A stretch of DNA of 64,000 nucleotides from Pseudomonas canadensis. GTDB lineage: Bacteria > Pseudomonadota > Gammaproteobacteria > Pseudomonadales > Pseudomonadaceae. The notes beneath the pieces are model-generated. The model saw nothing but the letters and a program-made list of their open reading frames with translations. It did not search any database and was not told where the DNA came from. The position numbers were made by a program, and so were the translations under genes. The stretch is taken from assembly GCF_000503215.1 (NCBI RefSeq), contig NZ_AYTD01000013.1, positions 186,001-250,000 on the forward strand, given 5' to 3'. Position 1 is the first letter of the stretch. Each line of letters starts with the position of its first letter. Positions 41,136-52,429 of this stretch are shown here, piece after piece.

Positions 41136-42260
41136 ATGCGTGATCCAGCCCCTTCTGACACACAAAAGAAGCGCGTCATCGTCGGCATGTCCGGCGGCGT
41201 GGATTCTTCCGTTTCCGCCGTTCTGCTCATGGAGCAGGGTTATGAGGTGGAAGGCCTGTTCATGAAGAACTGGGAAGAAGACGATGGAACGGAATACTGC
41301 ACCGCCATGGACGACCTGGCGGACGCCCAGGCCGTGTGTGACAAGATCGGTATCAAGCTGCACACCGCCAACTTCGCCGCTGAGTACTGGGACAATGTGT
41401 TCGAGCACTTCCTGGCCGAATACAAGGCAGGCCGCACGCCGAACCCGGATATCCTGTGCAACCGTGAAATCAAGTTCAAGGCGTTCCTCGACTACGCCAT
41501 GATGCTCGGTGCCGACCTGATCGCCACTGGCCACTACGTACGCCGCCGCGATATCGATGGCCGCACCGAGCTGCTCAAGGGCCTGGACCCGAACAAGGAC
41601 CAGAGCTACTTCCTGCACGCCGTCGGCGGTGAACAGATCGCCAAGACCCTGTTCCCGGTGGGCGAGCTGGAAAAGCCCGAAGTGCGCAAGATCGCCGAGA
41701 AACACGGCCTGGCCACCGCCAAGAAGAAGGATTCCACCGGGATCTGCTTTATCGGCGAGCGCCGCTTCAGCGACTTCCTCAAGCAGTACCTGCCGGCGCA
41801 ACCAGGCGAAATCCATACCACCGAAGGTGAAGTCATCGGCCGTCACCATGGCTTGATGTACCACACCATCGGCCAACGCCAGGGCCTGGGCATCGGCGGC
41901 TTGAAAGATGCCGGTGAAGAACCGTGGTACGTGCTGGTCAAGGACCTGGAAAACAACGTGCTGATCGTCGGCCAAGGCAACGAGCATCCACTGCTGTTCT
42001 CCGGCGCCCTGCTGGCTTCGGAAATCTATTGGGTCAACCCGATCGACCTGAGCACCCCGCGCCGCCTGACCGCCAAAGTGCGCTATCGCCAGAGCGACCA
42101 GCCTTGCACCCTGGAAAAAACTGCCACCGGCTACCGCGCCACCTTTGATGACCCGCAACGCGCAGTCACGCCTGGCCAGTCCGTGGTGTTCTACGACGGC
42201 GAAATCTGCCTGGGCGGCGGCGTGATTGAAGTGGCCGAAGCCTGGAGCAAATCGGCATGA
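41136..42260 (+). CDS. mnmA: tRNA-specific 2-thiouridylase MnmA (TrmU)
   Basis: 374 aa. PP-loop [15 protein letters not shown] (residues 15-29). Catalytic cysteines Cys108 (PDILCNREI) and Cys204 (STGICFIGE) are both present. It adds sulfur to U34 of Lys, Glu and Gln tRNAs, with sulfur received from TusE (encoded at 20.6 kb). The hflD ATG overlaps its TGA. Confidence 0.98.
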   Translation: MRDPAPSDTQKKRVIVGMSGGVDSSVSAVLLMEQGYEVEGLFMKNWEEDDGTEYCTAMDDLADAQAVCDKIGIKLHTANFAAEYWDNVFEHFLAEYKAGRTPNPDILCNREIKFKAFLDYAMMLGADLIATGHYVRRRDIDGRTELLKGLDPNKDQSYFLHAVGGEQIAKTLFPVGELEKPEVRKIAEKHGLATAKKKDSTGICFIGERRFSDFLKQYLPAQPGEIHTTEGEVIGRHHGLMYHTIGQRQGLGIGGLKDAGEEPWYVLVKDLENNVLIVGQGNEHPLLFSGALLASEIYWVNPIDLSTPRRLTAKVRYRQSDQPCTLEKTATGYRATFDDPQRAVTPGQSVVFYDGEICLGGGVIEVAEAWSKSA

Positions 42261-42880
42261 GCCCGACCCAGGAGCAATTGACAGCGCTAGGTGGGGTCTT
42301 TCTCGCCGCTGTACTGGTGGACAAGATCGCCAAGACCGGCCAGGTCACCGAGGCCGGCCTGACCTGCATGCTCGGCAGCCTGCTGATCCGTGACCCCAAG
42401 GACACGTTGGAAGTCTACGGCGGCGACGACCTCGCGCTGCGTGAAGGCTATCGCGCGTTGATCGGCGCACTGGAACGCGACCCCAGCACCCTGCAGCGCG
42501 AGCCGCTGCGCTACGCCCTGTCGATGCTCGGTCTTGAGCGTCAACTGGCCAAGCGCGACGACATGCTCGAGGTCATCGGCAAGCGCTTGCCACAGATTCA
42601 ATCCCAGGTGGAACACTTCGGTCCAGCCCACGAAAACGTGATCGCGGCCTGTGGTGCGCTGTACCAGGACACCTTGAGCACCTTGCGCCAACGCATCCAG
42701 GTCCACGGCGACATGCGCAACCTGCAGCAACCGAACAACGCCTCGAAAATCCGCGCCCTGCTCCTGGCCGGCATTCGTTCGGCGCGGTTATGGCGCCAGT
42801 TGGGCGGTCATCGTTGGCAATTGGTGATCAGTCGTCGCAAATTGCTCAAAGAGCTTTACCCGTTGATGCGCAACGAATAA
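42257..42880 (+). CDS. hflD: High frequency lysogenization protein HflD
   Basis: 207 aa, entirely helical. [25 protein letters not shown] and [23 protein letters not shown] are HflD motifs. In E. coli it is a peripheral inner-membrane protein that modulates lambda lysogeny by binding CII; its native function is not known. It is translationally coupled to mnmA (ATGA). Confidence 0.94.
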   Translation: MSPTQEQLTALGGVFLAAVLVDKIAKTGQVTEAGLTCMLGSLLIRDPKDTLEVYGGDDLALREGYRALIGALERDPSTLQREPLRYALSMLGLERQLAKRDDMLEVIGKRLPQIQSQVEHFGPAHENVIAACGALYQDTLSTLRQRIQVHGDMRNLQQPNNASKIRALLLAGIRSARLWRQLGGHRWQLVISRRKLLKELYPLMRNE

Positions 42881-42918
42881 GTCGCACCAGCAGGCCTTTT
42901 TCAAGCCGTTACGCGTAA

Positions 42919-44376
<1,458 letters not shown>

Positions 44377-44395
44377 TCGTTGCTTGACCCTTTGA

Positions 44396-44421
44396 GACGC
44401 CCGGCCGCGCCGGGCGTTTTT
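44396..44421 (+). terminator. purB terminator
   Basis: ACGCCCGGC / GCCGGGCGT stem with a 3-nt loop, followed by TTTT. 20 bp after the purB stop. Confidence 0.92.
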
Positions 44422-44460
44422 ATTCCAGTCTGAAAAGTGCTTTCTTTCAATAGGTTACAC

Positions 44461-45627
44461 ATGAATCCTGATATCCCTCTTCAACTTCTGGGCGGCATCA
44501 CGGCACGGGAATTCCTGCGCGACTACTGGCAGAAAAAACCGCTGCTGATCCGTCAGGCCATCCCTGATTTCGAAAGCCCGATCGACGCCGACGAACTGGC
44601 CGGCCTGGCCCTGGAAGAAGAAGTCGAATCGCGCCTGGTGATCGAACACGGCGAGCGTCCGTGGGAACTGCGCCGCGGCCCGTTTGCTGAAGATGCCTTC
44701 AGCACCCTGCCTGAGCGCGAGTGGACCCTGCTGGTGCAGGCCGTCGACCAATTCGTGCCGGAAGTGGCCGAATTGCTGGAGCAGTTCCGCTTCCTGCCAA
44801 GCTGGCGCATCGACGACGTGATGATCAGCTTCGCCGCGCCCGGCGGCAGCGTGGGTCCACACTTCGACAACTACGATGTGTTCCTGCTGCAAGCCCAAGG
44901 CAAGCGCAACTGGAAGATCGGCCAGATGTGCAACTCGGAAAGCCCGCTGCTGCAGCACGCCGACCTGCGCATCCTCGCCGAATTCGAAGAGAGCGCTGAG
45001 TGGGTCCTGGAACCGGGCGATATGCTCTACCTGCCGCCACGCCTGGCGCACTTCGGCATTGCCGAAGATGACTGCATGACCTACTCCGTCGGTTTCCGCG
45101 CTCCAAGCGCCGCCGAAGTGCTGACCCACTTCACCGACTTCCTCAGCCAGTACCTGACTGACGAAGAGCGCTACACCGACGCCGACGCCCAGCCGGTCAG
45201 CGACCCGCACCAGATCCAGGGCGACGCGCTGGACCGCCTCAAGAGCCTGCTGGCCGAGCACATGAGCGACGAGCGCATGCTGCTGACCTGGTTCGGCCAG
45301 TTCATGACCGAACCACGCTATCCTGAACTGGTAGCCGGCGAGGAACTGGGCGAAGAAGACTTCATCAGCGCCCTGCAAGACGGCGCAATCCTGGTGCGCA
45401 ACCCGAGCGCGCGCATGGCTTGGTCGGAAGTCGACGACGACGTGCTGTTGTTCGCCAGCGGCCAGAGCCGTTACTTGCCGGGCAAACTGCGCGAACTGCT
45501 CAAGCTGATCTGCGCCGCCGACGCCCTGCACGCCGAAAACCTCGGCCCGTGGCTGGAGGACGAAGACGGTCGCGATCTGCTGTGCGAACTGGTCAAGCAA
45601 GGAAGCCTGGGATTTGCCGATGAATAA
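44461..45627 (+). CDS. roxA: Ribosomal protein uL16 3-hydroxylase RoxA (YcfD), cupin JmjC-type
   Basis: 388 aa from ATG 44461 (MNPDIPLQLLGGITAREFL). It is an Fe(II)/2-oxoglutarate dioxygenase that hydroxylates Arg81 of uL16 in E. coli. The facial triad starts with GPHFDNYDVFLLQAQG (His134, Asp136), and the distal His is in LPPRLAHFG. SVGFRAPSA is also conserved. The gene overlaps the following GNAT gene by 8 nt. Confidence 0.93.
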   Translation: MNPDIPLQLLGGITAREFLRDYWQKKPLLIRQAIPDFESPIDADELAGLALEEEVESRLVIEHGERPWELRRGPFAEDAFSTLPEREWTLLVQAVDQFVPEVAELLEQFRFLPSWRIDDVMISFAAPGGSVGPHFDNYDVFLLQAQGKRNWKIGQMCNSESPLLQHADLRILAEFEESAEWVLEPGDMLYLPPRLAHFGIAEDDCMTYSVGFRAPSAAEVLTHFTDFLSQYLTDEERYTDADAQPVSDPHQIQGDALDRLKSLLAEHMSDERMLLTWFGQFMTEPRYPELVAGEELGEEDFISALQDGAILVRNPSARMAWSEVDDDVLLFASGQSRYLPGKLRELLKLICAADALHAENLGPWLEDEDGRDLLCELVKQGSLGFADE

Positions 45628-46042
45628 AATTCACGTAAGTGTCGCGGACTGGCAAAAGGATATCGCCGAGATTCGGCGCATTCGTGAAGCGGTGTTTATC
45701 GCTGAACAATCGGTTCCACCGGAGCTGGAGTGGGACGCGGATGACGCCGGCGCAGCGCATTTCCTTGCATTCGAAGGCGATTTTCCGATTGGTACCGCGC
45801 GCCTGCTGCCCAGTGGCGAGATCGGACGCGTTTCGGTACTCAAGGACTGGCGCGGCTTGAAGGTCGGCGACAAGCTGATGGAAGCGGTGATCGGCGTGGC
45901 CGAGCAGCGCGGCCAGGCCAAGCAGTTCCTGAGTGCGCAGGTGTATGCGGCGCCGTTCTATGAGCGACTGGGCTTCAAGATCGTCAGTGAAGAATTCCTT
46001 GAAGTCGGGATTCCGCATGTGGACATGGTGCGCGGGGACTGA
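45620..46042 (+). CDS. GNAT family N-acetyltransferase (ElaA-like)
   Basis: 140 aa from ATG 45620, 8 nt inside roxA. MNKIHVSVADWQKDIAEIRRIREAVFI is a GNAT beginning, and GRVSVLKDWRGLKVGDKLM has the acetyl-CoA loop (RGLKVG). C-terminal AAPFYERLGFKIVSEEFLEVGIPHVDM closes the fold as in ElaA-type enzymes. The substrate is unknown. Translational coupling with roxA suggests co-expression, not necessarily related substrates. Confidence 0.88.
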   Translation: MNKIHVSVADWQKDIAEIRRIREAVFIAEQSVPPELEWDADDAGAAHFLAFEGDFPIGTARLLPSGEIGRVSVLKDWRGLKVGDKLMEAVIGVAEQRGQAKQFLSAQVYAAPFYERLGFKIVSEEFLEVGIPHVDMVRGD

Positions 46043-46051
46043 GCTGTCTCG

Positions 46052-46133
46052 TTCGCGAGCAAGCCCGCTCCCACATTTGACCGAGTGCACTCTTTGGAAT
46101 GCGGTCGAATGTGGGAGCGGGCTTGCTCGCGAA
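46052..46133. repeat. REPIN, family A
   Basis: 26-bp perfect arms (TTCGCGAGCAAGCCCGCTCC... and complement) with a 30-bp spacer, just after the GNAT gene. Confidence 0.92.
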
Positions 46134-46151
46134 GGCTACTTCAGCAACACC

Positions 46152-46181
46152 CAAAATGCCCTGCACTGCCAGGGCATTTTG
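46152..46181. terminator. Hairpin downstream of the GNAT gene
   Basis: CAAAATGCCCTG / CAGGGCATTTTG with a 6-nt loop. No long T-run follows beyond TTTTG, so the terminator call is tentative. Confidence 0.5.
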
Positions 46182-46261
46182 CCGTCTACGATTCAATTTG
46201 CGACCTGCCAGGCCGACAAACTGGCACTATCCAGCCTAAATGACTCGCAGAGATAACGGAC

Positions 46262-46999
46262 ATGTCCCTACGCACCCTGCTCACCGCCCTCCTCCTGACC
46301 GCCAGCGTCTCGGCCATGGCCGACACTGAAGTCGTCAACCTGAGCAACCGCACCAGCGCCGACCTGCTGCCCGTGGCGCAGAACTTCATCGGCAAGGACG
46401 GCACCGTCAGCGCCTACGGCAACCAACTGATTGTTAACGCCGACCCGGCCAAGATCCAGAATCTGCGCGCCCTGCTTTCTCAACTCGACACACCCGCCAA
46501 GCGCCTGCTGATCACCGTCGACACCAACGAAAACAATCAGCAGAACAGCGGCGACAGCCAGACGCGCATCATCAGCTACGGCACCGCCAGTCGTGACGGT
46601 GGCGTCCAGCAGATCCAGGCCAGCGAAGGCGTGCCCGCGCTGATCCAGGTCGGCCAGAGCGTACCGCTGACCACCACCCAGCAAGACAGCTACGGCCGCC
46701 TGCAAAACCAGACCCAGTATCGCAACGTCACCCAGGGGTTCTACGTGACGGCCAGCGTCACTGGCGAAACCGTGCACCTGGCGATCAGTACCAACCGTGA
46801 CCGCATGAGCCAGGAACGTCCCGATGTAGTGAATGTACAAAGTACCGACACAACCGTCAGCGGGCGACTAGGCGAATGGATTCCCCTGGCCGGCATCAAT
46901 CGCGAAACCCAGGCCGACAAATCCTCTACAACCCGCAGCTACTCTACTCAAGGCCGCGACGACCTGACTGTACGGGTGAAGGTCGACACCCTGAACTGA
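46262..46999 (+). CDS. Orphan periplasmic secretin-like (NolW / short-secretin) protein
   Basis: 245 aa with a Sec signal peptide cleaved after AMA (residue 20). Residues about 21-85 form a secretin N/NolW-type module (TEVVNLSNRTSADLLPVAQNF, DGTVSAYGNQLIVNAD). A Gln/Asn/Ser linker follows. Residues about 115-245 resemble part of the secretin core (VPALIQVGQSVPLTTTQQ, NVTQGFYVTASVTGETVHLAIS). It lacks the length of a channel-forming secretin, and no pilus or secretion genes are near. Function is unknown; it might be a remnant or an accessory subunit. Confidence 0.75.
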   Translation: MSLRTLLTALLLTASVSAMADTEVVNLSNRTSADLLPVAQNFIGKDGTVSAYGNQLIVNADPAKIQNLRALLSQLDTPAKRLLITVDTNENNQQNSGDSQTRIISYGTASRDGGVQQIQASEGVPALIQVGQSVPLTTTQQDSYGRLQNQTQYRNVTQGFYVTASVTGETVHLAISTNRDRMSQERPDVVNVQSTDTTVSGRLGEWIPLAGINRETQADKSSTTRSYSTQGRDDLTVRVKVDTLN

Positions 47000-47490
47000 A
47001 GCACCAAAAACTGACTGATGAGTCGTATTAGACTAAAGATGTAGTGCTTTAAAAAAAGCACTACAAAACATTTGACGATCCAAAAAAGCATGGGCATGAT
47101 GGCCTCGCTCCCGCTAATCAGGGGCCCTGGCAAGGGCCTTCGGATCGCCGCTCTAAGCTACCCACCTGAGCCGATTCGTGTCTGTACCGCCCACAAGGCG
47201 TGTTTGACGAGGTTGCGACTGGAACGAAGTTGTCCCGAGGGACGGAAGCTAACCAGGTAACCCGGCTACACGCTGTTGAACCCCCAAGGGCCCACGACGC
47301 CCTCAGACTGTTCGCGGCCCGCCTTTACCTACCGCCCCTCTCGCCAATCGTTCATCCCGTCGCATTCCCCGCCAGACCCGACATGACCGCCTAAGCTTCT
47401 GGTCAGCGAGCAGCCCTGCCCACGCATTTGAATGCAGGGCTGGCAAATGGATTTTTTCCACCACAAGAAGACGCGACGAGGTTTACTTCC
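47000..47490. other. Leader region of aceA, probably a long structured 5' UTR or small RNA
   Basis: 491 bp without a supported gene. A hairpin GTAGTGCTTT / AAAGCACTAC (47041-47064) may end the upstream gene. A candidate promoter lies at 47072-47100. The following ~380 nt contain several complementary segments: GGCCCT/AGGGCC (about 47123-47139), GTCC-CGAG-GGAC (47232-47243), GCGTGT/ACACGC (47198-47203 with 47268-47273), and CAGCCCTGC/GCAGGGCTG (47411-47442). It has a T-run at 47451-47456, then a Shine-Dalgarno ACGAGG before the aceA ATG. Confidence 0.5.
47072..47100 (+). promoter_or_regulatory. Putative sigma-70 promoter of the aceA leader
   Basis: TTGACG (47072-47077), 17-bp spacer, CATGAT (47095-47100). 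Five of six and four of six matches to the consensus hexamers, with ideal spacing. It would start transcription near 47107, giving a leader of about 380 nt before aceA. Confidence 0.5.
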
Positions 47491-48816
47491 ATGGCACTGA
47501 CACGCGAACAGCAAATTGCAGCCCTCGAAAAAGACTGGGCTGAAAACCCACGCTGGAAAGGCGTGACCCGCGCTTATTCCGCTGCTGACGTCGTCCGCCT
47601 GCGTGGCTCGGTTCAACCTGAGCACACCTTTGCAAAACTCGGCGCCGAGAAGCTGTGGAACCTGGTGACCCAAGGTGCCAAGCCTTCCTTCCGTCCCGAC
47701 AAAGATTTCGTCAACTGCATGGGCGCCCTCACTGGCGGCCAGGCAGTGCAACAGGTGAAAGCCGGTATCCAGGCAATCTACCTGTCCGGCTGGCAAGTGG
47801 CAGCGGACAACAACTCCGCTGAATCCATGTACCCCGACCAATCGCTGTACCCGGTGGATTCGGTTCCAACCGTGGTCAAGCGCATCAACAACTCGTTCCG
47901 TCGTGCCGACCAGATCCAGTGGAAAGCCGGTAAAGGCCCGGGTGATGAAGGTTATATCGACTACTTCGCGCCTATCGTGGCTGACGCTGAAGCCGGTTTC
48001 GGCGGCGTACTGAACGCCTACGAGCTGATGAAGAGCATGATCGAGGCTGGCGCTGCCGGCGTGCACTTCGAAGACCAACTGGCATCCGTGAAGAAATGTG
48101 GCCACATGGGCGGCAAGGTACTGGTTCCGACCCAGGAAGCGGTACAGAAGCTCACCGCTGCCCGCTTGGCTGCTGACGTTGCCGGTACTCCTACCATCAT
48201 CCTGGCGCGTACCGATGCCAACGCTGCTGACCTGCTGACTTCGGACTGCGACCCGTACGACCAACCGTTCGTGACCGGCGAGCGCACCCAGGAAGGTTTC
48301 TACAAGGTACGTGCCGGCCTGGACCAGGCGATTGCCCGCGGCCTGGCCTACGCGCCGTACGCCGACCTGATCTGGTGCGAAACCGCCAAGCCGGACCTGG
48401 ACGAAGCCCGTCGTTTCGCCGAAGCGATCAAGAAGGAATACCCGGACCAACTGCTGTCCTACAACTGCTCGCCTTCTTTCAACTGGAAGAAAAACCTGGA
48501 CGACGCGACCATCGCCAAGTTCCAGCGCGAACTGTCCGCGATGGGCTACAAGCACCAGTTCATCACCCTGGCCGGCATCCACAACATGTGGCACAGCATG
48601 TTCAACCTGGCGCACGACTATGCCCGCAACGACATGACCGCCTACGTGAAGCTGCAGGAGCAGGAGTTCGCTGACGCATCGAAGGGTTACACCTTCGTGG
48701 CGCACCAGCAGGAAGTGGGCACCGGCTACTTCGACGACATGACCACCGTGATCCAGGGCGGCACCTCGTCCGTGACCGCGCTGACCGGCTCGACCGAAGA
48801 AGAGCAGTTCCACTAA
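47491..48816 (+). CDS. aceA: Isocitrate lyase
   Basis: 441 aa from ATG 47491 ([19 protein letters not shown]). It splits isocitrate to succinate and glyoxylate, the first step of the glyoxylate shunt used on acetate and fatty acids. The catalytic KKCGHMGGK motif (Cys203) and [18 protein letters not shown] are present. Next to two isocitrate dehydrogenases in this window it completes the isocitrate branch point. Its long leader suggests post-transcriptional control. Confidence 0.98.
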   Translation: MALTREQQIAALEKDWAENPRWKGVTRAYSAADVVRLRGSVQPEHTFAKLGAEKLWNLVTQGAKPSFRPDKDFVNCMGALTGGQAVQQVKAGIQAIYLSGWQVAADNNSAESMYPDQSLYPVDSVPTVVKRINNSFRRADQIQWKAGKGPGDEGYIDYFAPIVADAEAGFGGVLNAYELMKSMIEAGAAGVHFEDQLASVKKCGHMGGKVLVPTQEAVQKLTAARLAADVAGTPTIILARTDANAADLLTSDCDPYDQPFVTGERTQEGFYKVRAGLDQAIARGLAYAPYADLIWCETAKPDLDEARRFAEAIKKEYPDQLLSYNCSPSFNWKKNLDDATIAKFQRELSAMGYKHQFITLAGIHNMWHSMFNLAHDYARNDMTAYVKLQEQEFADASKGYTFVAHQQEVGTGYFDDMTTVIQGGTSSVTALTGSTEEEQFH

Positions 48817-48879
48817 GCACCGCGTACACGGCCACTGCGGCACCAAGGAAGACCTAACCGCAGTGCCGCACAAAAATCA

Positions 48880-48907
48880 CGCCCCGACCCGTTCGGGGCG
48901 TTTTTTT
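48880..48907 (+). terminator. aceA terminator
   Basis: CGCCCCGA / TCGGGGCG stem, five-nt loop, followed by TTTTTTT. Placed 63 bp after the aceA stop. Confidence 0.92.
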
Positions 48908-48943
48908 GCCCGCACAAATCTATCTGAAGCACCGCGATCCAAA

Positions 48944-49032
48944 TGTGGGAGCGGGCTTGCTCGCGAAAGCGCTGGTTCAGTCAGCACATCTTTGCCGGGC
49001 ACACCGCTTTCGCGAGCAAGCCCGCCCCCACA
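48944..49032. repeat. REPIN, family A
   Basis: 28-bp arms (TGTGGGAGCGGGCTTGCTCG... and complement) with one mismatch, spacer 33 bp, between aceA and the nuo promoter region. Confidence 0.9.
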
Positions 49033-49199
49033 GGGGGAATGCATTCAGCTTGATGATTTTGTGCAAAACATTGATCCAGAGCGGTATTCGCTTCGAGCGA
49101 ATCGGTTAAAAGATCCCAGTGAACAACTAAGCGACACTCTAGCAAGTAACGGCAACTTCCCTCGCCACACGAGAAACATTCGCTTAAACCCCACGCAAA

Positions 49200-49218
49200 C
49201 AATATTCATTATCATTTG
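49200..49218. promoter_or_regulatory. Fur-box-like sequence upstream of nuoA
   Basis: On the minus strand the 19 bp read AAATGATAATGAATATT-like, agreeing with the Fur consensus GATAATGATAATCATTATC at about 13 of 19 positions by eye. It lies about 250 bp upstream of nuoA. Fur boxes of this quality can be chance matches in AT-rich DNA. Confidence 0.3.
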
Positions 49219-49253
49219 GCGCATGAAAACTTCGTTACAGGCTAAACAAAACA

Positions 49254-49267
49254 CATTTGATCAAATG
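49254..49267. promoter_or_regulatory. 14-bp palindrome CATTTGATCAAATG upstream of nuoA
   Basis: Perfect palindrome 205 bp upstream of nuoA. It shares the TTGAT/ATCAA half-sites of FNR/ANR boxes but has no 4-bp gap between them, so it is not a normal ANR site. Confidence 0.3.
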
Positions 49268-49471
49268 CCCGCTAATGCCCGCCACGCAAGGGCTACAGCC
49301 CCACGAAGGTGCACTATGTCCTTATTCCATCGAATAATTTCGCTATAGGAATTTTACTTGCCCGGTGTTTAGCCATAAAATCACCGCGATTGATTGCAGT
49401 GCGACATATCGTCACTGCATCGTTACTTTTTCGAGCTCAGAGACCTTTGCTCTCTGTTAAGGATTTCCAGC

Positions 49472-49885
49472 ATGACCGAAGCGACAGGACTCATGGCCCA
49501 CAACTGGGGCTTTGCCATTTTCCTCCTCGGTGTTGTCGGCCTCTGCGCCTTCATGCTTGGTGTCTCCAGCCTCCTCGGGTCAAAAGCCTGGGGCCGCAGC
49601 AAAAATGAACCGTTCGAATCCGGCATGCTGCCTACAGGTGGCGCCCGCTTGCGGCTCTCAGCCAAATTCTATCTGGTCGCGATGCTCTTCGTGATCTTCG
49701 ATATCGAAGCCCTCTTTCTCTTTGCCTGGTCTGTGTCCGTCCGCGAAAGCGGCTGGACCGGATTCGTCGAAGCTCTCGTTTTCATAGCAATTCTGTTGGC
49801 AGGCCTTGTCTACCTATTCCGAGTGGGCGCCCTTGACTGGGCTCCGGAAGCTCGTCGTAAGCGGCAAGCGAAGCTGAAACAATGA
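49472..49885 (+). CDS. nuoA: NADH-quinone oxidoreductase subunit A
   Basis: 137 aa from ATG 49472 ([19 protein letters not shown]), with AAGGA 8 nt upstream; the frame is open to 49394 without a good start. Three membrane helices. The conserved cytoplasmic loop [40 protein letters not shown] is clear. First gene of the complex I operon; nuoB starts 10 nt after its stop. Confidence 0.97.
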   Translation: MTEATGLMAHNWGFAIFLLGVVGLCAFMLGVSSLLGSKAWGRSKNEPFESGMLPTGGARLRLSAKFYLVAMLFVIFDIEALFLFAWSVSVRESGWTGFVEALVFIAILLAGLVYLFRVGALDWAPEARRKRQAKLKQ

Positions 49886-49895
49886 GGCTTTGGCG

Positions 49896-50570
49896 ATGCA
49901 ATACAATCTCACCAGGATCGACCCGGATGCTCCTAACGATCAGTACCCTATCGGCGAACGGGAAACCGTTTCCGATCCGTTAGAAGATCAAGTCCACAAA
50001 AACATCTACATGGGCAAGCTCGAAGACGTGCTGAGTGGCGCGGTCAACTGGGGACGTAAAAACTCCCTGTGGCCGTACAACTTCGGCCTTTCTTGCTGCT
50101 ACGTGGAAATGACCACCGCCTTCACGGCGCCCCATGACATCGCGCGCTTTGGCGCCGAAGTTATCCGGGCATCACCGCGTCAGGCGGATTTCATGGTTAT
50201 CGCCGGCACCTGCTTTATCAAGATGGCGCCGATCATCCAGCGTCTCTACGAGCAAATGCTCGAGCCGAAGTGGGTTATCTCCATGGGTTCGTGCGCCAAC
50301 TCCGGTGGCATGTACGACATCTATTCCGTCGTTCAAGGGGTGGACAAGTTCCTGCCCGTGGACGTCTACGTGCCTGGCTGCCCGCCCCGCCCTGAAGCAT
50401 TCCTGCAAGGCTTGATGCTGCTGCAGGAATCGATTGGCAAGGAGCGTCGCCCGCTTTCCTGGGTCGTAGGCGATCAAGGCGTGTACCGCGCCGAGATGCC
50501 TTCGCAAAAGGAAGAGCGCCGCGAACAGCGAATCGCAGTCACCAATCTGCGCAGCCCTGACGAAGTCTGA
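49896..50570 (+). CDS. nuoB: NADH-quinone oxidoreductase subunit B
   Basis: 224 aa from ATG 49896 ([15 protein letters not shown]). The N2 4Fe-4S cluster ligands are seen in GLSCCYVEM (tandem Cys), [20 protein letters not shown] and [12 protein letters not shown]2 is the last cluster before quinone. A 72-nt gap precedes nuoCD. Confidence 0.98.
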   Translation: MQYNLTRIDPDAPNDQYPIGERETVSDPLEDQVHKNIYMGKLEDVLSGAVNWGRKNSLWPYNFGLSCCYVEMTTAFTAPHDIARFGAEVIRASPRQADFMVIAGTCFIKMAPIIQRLYEQMLEPKWVISMGSCANSGGMYDIYSVVQGVDKFLPVDVYVPGCPPRPEAFLQGLMLLQESIGKERRPLSWVVGDQGVYRAEMPSQKEERREQRIAVTNLRSPDEV

Positions 50571-50642
50571 TCCAGACCGGTTCTTTTATAGAACGAACAC
50601 CTGGCTTCATTCTTTACGTTGACCGAAAGCGATAAAAAAACC

Positions 50643-52427
50643 ATGACTACAGGCAGCGCTCTGTACATCCCGCCTTATAAGGCAGACGACCAGGATGTGG
50701 TCGTCGAACTCAATAACCGTTTTGGCCCTGACGCCTTCACCGCCCAGGCCACACGCACCGGTATGCCGGTGCTGTGGGTGGCGCGCGCCAAGCTCGTCGA
50801 AGTCCTGACCTTCCTGCGCAACCTGCCCAAGCCGTACGTCATGCTCTATGACCTGCATGGCGTGGACGAGCGTCTGCGCACCAAGCGCCAGGGCCTGCCG
50901 AGCGGCGCCGATTTCACCGTGTTCTACCACTTGATGTCGCTGGAACGTAACAGCGACGTGATGATCAAGGTCGCGCTGTCCGAAAGCGACTTGAGCGTCC
51001 CGACCGTCACCGGTATCTGGCCGAACGCCAGCTGGTACGAGCGAGAAGTCTGGGACATGTTCGGTATCGACTTCCCGGGCCACCCGCACCTGACGCGCAT
51101 CATGATGCCGCCGACCTGGGAAGGTCACCCGCTGCGCAAGGACTTCCCTGCCCGCGCCACCGAATTCGATCCGTTCAGCCTCAACCTCGCCAAGCAACAG
51201 CTTGAAGAGGAAGCGGCGCGTTTCCGTCCGGAAGACTGGGGTATGAAACGCTCTGGCACCAACGAGGACTACATGTTCCTCAACCTGGGCCCGAACCACC
51301 CTTCGGCTCACGGTGCCTTCCGTATCATCCTGCAACTGGACGGCGAAGAAATCGTCGACTGTGTCCCGGACATCGGCTACCACCACCGTGGTGCCGAGAA
51401 GATGGCCGAGCGTCAGTCCTGGCACAGCTTTATCCCGTACACCGACCGTATCGACTACCTCGGCGGCGTGATGAACAACCTGCCGTACGTGCTCTCGGTC
51501 GAGAAGCTGGCCGGTATCAAGGTGCCCGACCGCGTCGACACCATCCGCATCATGATGGCCGAGTTCTTCCGGATCACCAGCCACCTGCTGTTCCTGGGTA
51601 CCTATATCCAGGACGTCGGCGCCATGACCCCGGTGTTCTTCACCTTCACCGACCGTCAGCGCGCCTACAAGGTCATCGAAGCCATCACCGGCTTCCGCCT
51701 GCACCCGGCCTGGTACCGCATCGGCGGCGTGGCCCACGACCTGCCGAATGGCTGGGAGCGCCTGGTCAAGGAATTCATCGACTGGATGCCCAAGCGTCTG
51801 GACGAGTACCAAAAGGCTGCGCTGGATAACAGCATCCTCAAGGGTCGTACCATTGGCGTCGCCCAGTACAACACCAAAGAAGCCCTGGAATGGGGCGTCA
51901 CCGGTGCTGGCCTGCGGTCCACCGGTTGCGACTTCGACCTGCGTAAAGCGCGTCCTTACTCGGGCTACGAAAACTTCGAATTCGAAGTCCCGCTAGCCGC
52001 CAATGGCGATGCCTACGACCGTTGCATCGTGCGCGTCGAAGAAATGCGCCAAAGCCTGAAGATCATCGAGCAATGCATGCGCAACATGCCGGCAGGCCCG
52101 TACAAGGCGGATCACCCGCTGACCACGCCGCCGCCGAAAGAACGCACGCTGCAGCACATCGAAACCCTGATCACGCACTTCCTGCAAGTTTCGTGGGGCC
52201 CGGTCATGCCGGCCAACGAATCCTTCCAGATGATTGAAGCGACCAAGGGTATCAACAGTTATTACCTGACGAGCGATGGCGGCACCATGAGCTACCGCAC
52301 CCGGATCCGTACCCCAAGCTTTGCCCACTTGCAGCAGATCCCTTCGGTGATCAAAGGCGAGATGGTCGCGGACTTGATTGCGTACCTGGGTAGTATCGAT
52401 TTCGTTATGGCCGACGTGGACCGCTAA
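50643..52427 (+). CDS. nuoC: NADH-quinone oxidoreductase fused subunits C and D
   Basis: 594 aa. NuoC (30-kDa-like, residues about 1-190, with [23 protein letters not shown]) is joined directly to NuoD (49-kDa-like, about 200-594, starting [17 protein letters not shown]). The fusion also exists in E. coli and is usual in pseudomonads. NuoD lines the quinone pocket; the NHPSAHG His is present. I use ATG 50643; an upstream TTG at 50619 is possible but has no better ribosome site. Confidence 0.97.
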   Translation: MTTGSALYIPPYKADDQDVVVELNNRFGPDAFTAQATRTGMPVLWVARAKLVEVLTFLRNLPKPYVMLYDLHGVDERLRTKRQGLPSGADFTVFYHLMSLERNSDVMIKVALSESDLSVPTVTGIWPNASWYEREVWDMFGIDFPGHPHLTRIMMPPTWEGHPLRKDFPARATEFDPFSLNLAKQQLEEEAARFRPEDWGMKRSGTNEDYMFLNLGPNHPSAHGAFRIILQLDGEEIVDCVPDIGYHHRGAEKMAERQSWHSFIPYTDRIDYLGGVMNNLPYVLSVEKLAGIKVPDRVDTIRIMMAEFFRITSHLLFLGTYIQDVGAMTPVFFTFTDRQRAYKVIEAITGFRLHPAWYRIGGVAHDLPNGWERLVKEFIDWMPKRLDEYQKAALDNSILKGRTIGVAQYNTKEALEWGVTGAGLRSTGCDFDLRKARPYSGYENFEFEVPLAANGDAYDRCIVRVEEMRQSLKIIEQCMRNMPAGPYKADHPLTTPPPKERTLQHIETLITHFLQVSWGPVMPANESFQMIEATKGINSYYLTSDGGTMSYRTRIRTPSFAHLQQIPSVIKGEMVADLIAYLGSIDFVMADVDR

Positions 52428-52429
52428 GC

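Larger units (their letters stand above)
48817..49471. other. Intergenic region between aceA and nuoA
   Basis: 655 bp without a supported gene. It contains the aceA terminator, a REPIN, a hairpin ATTCGCT-TCG-AGCGAAT (49086-49102), a Fur-like sequence near 49200-49218 and a perfect 14-bp palindrome CATTTGATCAAATG (49254-49267). The stretch 49041-49471 is visibly AT-richer than the neighbouring genes and is the likely regulatory region of the nuo operon. Confidence 0.55.

Noticed and set aside
47072-47260. 62-codon plus-strand frame in the aceA leader
   Set aside because: It coincides with the candidate promoter and has no ribosome site or family pattern. Considered a leader-peptide candidate only, with insufficient support.
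49254-49267. ANR/FNR box at CATTTGATCAAATG
   Set aside because: The half-sites TTGAT and ATCAA overlap (TTGATCAA) with no 4-bp spacer; kept only as an unexplained palindrome.
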